Source: Cardinalis cardinalis (lineage: Eukaryota > Chordata > Aves > Passeriformes > Cardinalidae). From it: a stretch of DNA of 64,000 nt. The translations under genes were made by a program, and so were the position numbers. Positions 58,985-64,000 of this stretch are shown one piece after another; position 1 is the first letter of the stretch, and the number at the start of each line of letters is the position of its first letter. Location of the stretch: positions 376,854 to 440,853 of the forward strand of contig JACDOX010000389.1 in the NCBI GenBank assembly GCA_014549065.1, written 5' to 3'. The notes under the pieces were generated by a model. The model did not search any database. It was not told where the DNA came from and saw only the letters and a program-made list of their open reading frames with translations.

Positions 58985-61900
58985 GTAAGTGATCAACTTT
59001 TGTTACTAGGAGCTTTAGGAGCTTTTTTTTTTTAGGACCCTTCCTAATGGCATTAGTTTTAGCTGGTGCCAATGAGGAGCAGAACACATACTGAGGTGGA
59101 TGAACATAATGGAAATGTCTGAATCTAAGAATAGGCAGCATTTTCTGAACTTCAAAGAATAATTTCCTCATCTTTACGTCATTCCTTCAAAACAAAAAAA
59201 GGTTTTCAAACTTTTGTGCCTAATGTATATCCATTTCTGCCAGTTGTATGGTATGTCTAGTGGTCTCTGACACTGCTTTGATGCTCACAATAACCAAGTA
59301 TTTCAGCTGAAATACAGGCTCAGCAGAAAGTGATTTTCAGGAGANTAACTTCAGTCAGAAAAGGACTATTTCTAATGAAGAGTACTTTGAGTCAAAGATA
59401 GGAGACACTCATTTGGCAAGACACTAAAGTCATAATCATAAAAATGCAAAAACCAGTATAATCACACCAGAAACTGCTCTAGCTGAGAGCAAGAACAGGA
59501 ATTTCTGATACCTACCACAAACCCTAACATACAGGTCAGTGGGCAAACAAAAGCTCCAAGCTAGCCAGGTAACTGTTCAATGAGCTAAAGATTTCTCCTG
59601 CTAGTTCTTACATTAATGACAGACAGAGCATCTGCTGAAAGAGTGATTGCATTATGTCCACACTGACAGCCTTGTGGATTGTTCTCTTGCTTGCTTCTGA
59701 GCAGAAGAGAAACAGGGCATGAAATATGGTCAGTGTGCATGCATGTATTTCAAATGAGCAGTGACACCCCCATTTCAGCTCAGCCCTGGGAGGCCTGGGA
59801 TAATGGCTCATTCCAGAACAGTGCTCTGTTCAGCAATACNTAAATCACTAAATATTCACACAACATCAAGAGTGCAGTCCAAGCAGAAATTACTGGATAA
59901 TGAGCCAGACTCCTAAAGGAGTTTTCTGTCTGTGGAATGAAAGCCTCTTGCACCATACAGCTTAACACAGACTACACATTATAGAGCATTTGTGAAGGTT
60001 TCTAGTTTGTTCTTGGCATTTATACAGACTAGAAGAATAATATATAGTTTGTTTGTAGTGATTTGTTTGTAAAAATAAAAAAACCTAAACATATTTATTT
60101 TAAATCTATAGGATAAACCCAAGGAGAATTGGAGTGGAATTGCAAATAACTGCCAAGGCTTTCAACACCTTCTAGAGAACACACTGTCAGAGAATTATTA
60201 CTTTTCTAAAGCTGTAGAATTTTGCTGAAAACATGTAAAGTCTAAAAATANGCCCAACAATTAATTCTAGTGACATGCTGGCTTTTTTCTGAACCTACTC
60301 AAGTGCTACTATTTTCACCCATTAACTAGAATTACAAAAAAACCATTAAAGCTGCAATTAAAATTTCATTTTAACTTAAAACATAAGCAAGACTAGAAAG
60401 AGGACCACTTCCNTTTTCTGTAACTTCTAACCAAACAATGAAAAACATCCCACTTCACCTTGCTCTAAAAAGTAAATTAGACAACAGCAGCTCTCCTACG
60501 AAGGCCATTATTTGCAAAGACTGAATCTATTTCAATTTTATCATTAATTCTAAGCCTCTCTCTTCCTGACACTGACATACTGGGCTTCCAGATAGCTCTG
60601 ACATTCTCCTTTCTACTCCAACCCATAGCATTTTGCACTGAAAGCACATCTGCATAGAAATCCACAGCAGACTCAATGCTGCCATCAGTGAGGATAAAAC
60701 TCTCAACTTTGAAGTCTTGCCTATTCTAAGTCTGGCACTGACATGCAGCTGAATCCAAATTTCCAAGATCTGCCTTAGGAAAGGAATTCAAATTAATTGG
60801 TTCAGTGTATCATGCTGTTAAACCCCTAATAATCAGCTTGTAAACAGGGAAAAGTCAGCTTACTCCTTCACTTTGGGAATTGATTGAAAGCATTATCAGC
60901 AAGACAAGAGCCATCCCAGTCTGTTCCATCAGACAACCCTGCTTTCTGCTTTCTCAGCTGCTCCAAGCCAGCATTTACTGCTTGCTCAGGTGTCACAACC
61001 ATGGACAGAGCAATGTTTAGCCATAAGACTATCCCCAGCAGGTGTGTACACAAAGATCACCTGATTTACACTTTTTGCAGATGAAAAGCGTAATTAAACA
61101 ATGGGCCTGACATGAAAAAAAAAAAAGGGTTAATAGCTAGAACATGAGGTGACAANCACCATCATAAATTAACAGCCAGTAAAAAGGCAGGATCTCATGT
61201 GNTTCTCTTTTGGTATGCAACAGAAAAATATATATTTAAACTAATTCCATCCAGGGAGGACAAGTATGTGAGTCAATGTTACTATCCCATACAAACTTTA
61301 AACTCTTGGGTTCAAGAATACTTGCAGGTTTTACTTTGTAAGGGACAAATGAATAATATAAACAAAAAACTGCAGTCTCATCTGTAAACTTGTAACCTTA
61401 ATTTAAAAAAATGGGGCATTTTTCTTTTGTATGTAAAAGCACAATTTCCCANGTATTTTTATAGATAAGAACAAAAAGGGCTGTACAGTCTTCCTTGCAA
61501 ATGCAATTGCAAGTAATGGCAAGATAGCAACTTGTTATAAATACTCAAATCCAGAAGAGTATCCAGGCAATGCATGAAGTAAGAAGGGCCCTCTGTGGCC
61601 ATAGGAAGAATTTCAAATTTCTAAATTTCATCCAGTCTCCTTGCTGTTGACTTTGTCTCTTCAACTGTGACCCAAACAGAAGTGATCCAGCATATTTGTC
61701 TCCAGTTATTCCAGTTTTCTGTTCACCTGAAATTAACAGCAGCCAAATTGAAGATATTAATTACCTTGGAATTTTCTTACATTTTCCAATATATTTGTCT
61801 GTCCTTAATCCCATTTCAGTTCTCCATGATCCCAGTATTTTTGGGCATCTGAACGATGAGTTCTGTTGGGGAGCTGGATGCATAATGGATGTATTTAAAG

Positions 61901-62983
61901 ANGTATTGAATACAATGGAGAAATGGTCAGTCAGTACGAAACGCAAGGGTGAGCAAAGTGGAGGCACTGCTGCAGAGACTNTAACACTGCTGAGGAATCC
62001 AAGTAATAGAGACAATGCTGGAATTTCAGACCACCTGCATTTCCCTACCACCTATACCCACAGACAAGCAATGTACAAAAAGCCATGGGCAGGTGCTCAG
62101 AAAATCCTATCACACTTCTTGTTGATGCTGTTCAGGACATTGCAAACAGACTGGCAAAGCTAAGACCAGTTTTGCTAAGCCTCTACTTGGAAAAGGCCCT
62201 AGATAAACTACAGTGGAGCTCAGGCTTTTGAGGCAGGAAAAGAGAGCTGTGGTGGATAAAAGCTGCAGGGAAGGATGACACTTTGAGAGGTGACTGACAG
62301 CATGGGCATTACTTAAAATCTTCCCTGAGTCAATTCAGTGGCAAAAGATGTTGCTACCCATTTGAAAAGTTTCCTTCTGTATTGGAACTAGGTGCATTTG
62401 CCTTAAACAAATGACTTTAAACTAAAATAATGCTGAAAGGTTTTCAGGAACCCTGTGGATTTTTTTAAAAACAGCAGTATTTGACCTGTCTTTTATCTCT
62501 TTCAAAAACAAGACAGATATTCTAAGCTAGTTCACCTTACAACAGATACCTGTGCTCAGAAAAGCTGATTCATCAGGANCTCCAAAGTCCTGAATCAGGC
62601 TTTCACATTGAAACATGGAAAGTGCTTTCTAGTTAGATATACAGAACTCACTCCTACTCCTCTTAACCAGACACACAAGCATCTCACTACCTGGTTACAC
62701 AACTGACCTCAGCACAGACTGGAGACAAGCTCATCACCAGCTAGGCAGCTCTTCATTGGGGTTCCTTCCATGGGAATTACTGCTCTGGTATACCCANCTG
62801 AGTAGAGGGTATTCAGAATTCTAATATAATGCTTAAATTCAGACTGACCTGTCATACCAAACACTGATGCTAGCAAACAGGAGACATTGCTCACTTTCAT
62901 GTATGGGTTTTTCAGTCTGTCTTTTTTGTTTCCACAAATCCAGGTTCTTCTGTAATATAATGTCTTAATTCTTTCACATTTAG
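58985..62983 (+). other. GPR17 intron (also LIMS2 intron)
   Basis: No exon of either gene was recognised in this 4 kb. It includes one copy of a diverged pair of related elements (about 59,628-59,810; the other copy is at about 55,150-55,340). A minus-strand open frame at 60,868-61,053 lacks LIM cysteines and splice logic and was not called. Confidence 0.5.
59628..59810. repeat. Unclassified element, copy 2 of a related pair
   Basis: It matches copy 1 with ctgctgaaagag, gtggattgttctcttgcttg, caaatgagcag and cagctcagccctgggaggcc. Divergence is substantial, so the pair is old or the two are members of a dispersed family. Confidence 0.55.
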
Positions 62984-63015
62984 GGCTTTTTCTTCTTCAA
63001 AACTGTGGGGAAAAA

Positions 63016-64000
63016 ATGAANGGGCCTGCAGCTTCAAGCCTGCTCTTCAACTGCTCAAATCAATCAAATTTCAGTTTGGAAGCATCAGAGCAATGTGGCA
63101 AAGAGACACATCTTGAGAACATAATTTTTGCCACTTTCTACTTTCTGGACTTCATCCTGGCTTTTGCNGGCAATGCCCTGGCTCTTTGGCTTTTCATCCG
63201 GGACCAGAAGTCAGGCACGCCTGCCAACATTTTCCTGATGCATCTTGCTGTGGCTGACCTGTTCTTCGTGCTGGTACTCCCCACGCGGCTGGTGTATCAT
63301 TTTTCTGGTAACCACTGGCCATTTGGTGAGATCCCATGCAGACTCACTGGTTTCCTTTTTTACCTCAACATGTATGCCAGTATCTACTTTCTGATGTGCA
63401 TCAGCGTTGACCGTTTCCTGGCCATCGTGCACCCGGTGAAGTCCATCAAGCTCCGCAGGTCCCGCTATGCCCACGTGACATGTGTCTTTCTGTGGGTCAT
63501 CGTTGGGGTGGCAATGGCACCTCTGCTGCTCAGTGTGCAGACTGTTCAGATGAAAAACACAACTGTCTGCCTGCAGCTCTACAGAGAAAAGGCCTCACGC
63601 CACGCCCTCGTGTCCTTAGCAGTGGCATTCACCTTCCCCTTTGTGACTACTGTGACCTGCTACCTACTCATCATCCAGAGCCTGAAGAGTGGGAACAGAG
63701 TTGAGAAACACCTGAAGGAAAAAGCTGTCAAAATGATCATCATGGTCCTGATGATCTTTCTAATTTGCTTTGTACCTTACCACGTCAATCGCTTCATTTA
63801 TATTCTCCATTACAACGGGAGCAGAGCCTCCTGTGAAACGCAGCGTCTGCTGGCCCTCAGCAACCGCGTCACCTCCTGCCTCACCAGCCTCAACGGGGCC
63901 TTCGACCCCATCATGTATTTTTTTGCGGCTGAGAAATTCCGTGAGGCTTTGTGCAATCTGTTTTGTATTAAAAAGGCCATAATGTTGCCTCAAACATATG
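63016..64000 (+). CDS. GPR17: GPR17 receptor, C-terminus cut by window edge
   Basis: This is a rhodopsin-family GPCR related to P2Y and CysLT receptors, a marker and brake of oligodendrocyte precursor differentiation in mammals (family knowledge). The frame from the ATG at 63,016 is open to the window end, 328 codons; human GPR17 short form is 339, so about ten residues are missing. The extracellular N-terminus has three glycosylation sequons (NCS, NQS, NFS). Visible motifs are GNALALWLFIRD (TM1), LMHLAVADL (TM2), DRFLAIVHP (TM3, DRF at 132), FVPYHVNR (TM6), DPIMYFF (TM7, residue 297) and helix 8 EKFREALCNLFC. The acceptor tttag at 62,983 is 32 bases before the ATG. Residue 2 is ambiguous (AAN). 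No break was seen. Confidence 0.96.
   Translation, partial: MXGPAASSLLFNCSNQSNFSLEASEQCGKETHLENIIFATFYFLDFILAFXGNALALWLFIRDQKSGTPANIFLMHLAVADLFFVLVLPTRLVYHFSGNHWPFGEIPCRLTGFLFYLNMYASIYFLMCISVDRFLAIVHPVKSIKLRRSRYAHVTCVFLWVIVGVAMAPLLLSVQTVQMKNTTVCLQLYREKASRHALVSLAVAFTFPFVTTVTCYLLIIQSLKSGNRVEKHLKEKAVKMIIMVLMIFLICFVPYHVNRFIYILHYNGSRASCETQRLLALSNRVTSCLTSLNGAFDPIMYFFAAEKFREALCNLFCIKKAIMLPQTY

Noticed and set aside
60868..61053. Minus-strand frame containing EQAVNAGLEQ, tested as a missing LIMS2 LIM2 exon
   Set aside because: It has no LIM cysteine/histidine pattern and no matching phase; the NAG resemblance is chance.
63211..63993. Minus-strand frames over the GPR17 coding exon
   Set aside because: They are shadows of the receptor reading frame.
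1..64000. Single N bases scattered through the whole window
   Set aside because: They occur alone in exons and introns alike and look like ambiguous base calls; none creates a biological break.

Overview
The window is vertebrate nuclear DNA, almost certainly from a bird and perhaps a passerine. The evidence is long AT-rich introns with GT-AG splice sites, several CR1 LINE fragments (reverse-transcriptase part and the typical 3' tail), two short solo LTRs and short microsatellites. It carries the conserved block MYO7B(+) - LIMS2(-) - GPR17(+), the same order and orientation as human 2q14.3. Isolated single N bases are scattered throughout and look like base-calling ambiguity.

1-46,969 (+): 47 coding exons of MYO7B, the class VII unconventional myosin of microvilli. 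All exons join in frame and give about 2,159 residues plus stop. Only the first coding exon (start codon and a few residues) lies upstream. Order: motor (to about residue 741), five IQ motifs (742-874), a short charged linker (875-940), MyTH4-FERM, SH3 (about 1566-1626), MyTH4-FERM. One intron (35,297-35,751) is a minor-spliceosome (U12-type) AT-AC intron, and only this reading restores the conserved protein. The 3'UTR runs to an AATAAA at 48,445.

48.8-56.9 kb (-): the six 3' coding exons of LIMS2 (PINCH2), from the end of LIM2 to the C-terminus. The gene lies tail-to-tail with MYO7B. Its 5' exons (LIM1 and most of LIM2) are not in the window and should lie beyond 64,000, so everything from 56,948 to the right edge is inferred LIMS2 intron.

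58.8-64.0 kb (+): GPR17, a rhodopsin-family receptor gene nested antisense inside that LIMS2 intron. A TATA-type promoter with a G-quadruplex motif upstream and a short non-coding first exon are followed by an intron of about 4 kb and the single coding exon (63,016 to the window edge, about ten codons short of the end).

The three genes are neighbours by conserved synteny and not a functional unit. MYO7B works in the brush-border intermicrovillar adhesion complex, LIMS2 in the ILK-PINCH-parvin focal-adhesion complex, and GPR17 in oligodendrocyte-lineage signalling. No new multi-gene system was found. The most notable points are the U12-type AT-AC intron, a sense-oriented solo LTR directly in front of the GC-rich IQ exon, an antisense solo LTR in front of the GC-rich FERM1 exon, a pair of related unclassified elements in the LIMS2 introns, and the G-quadruplex motif upstream of GPR17.
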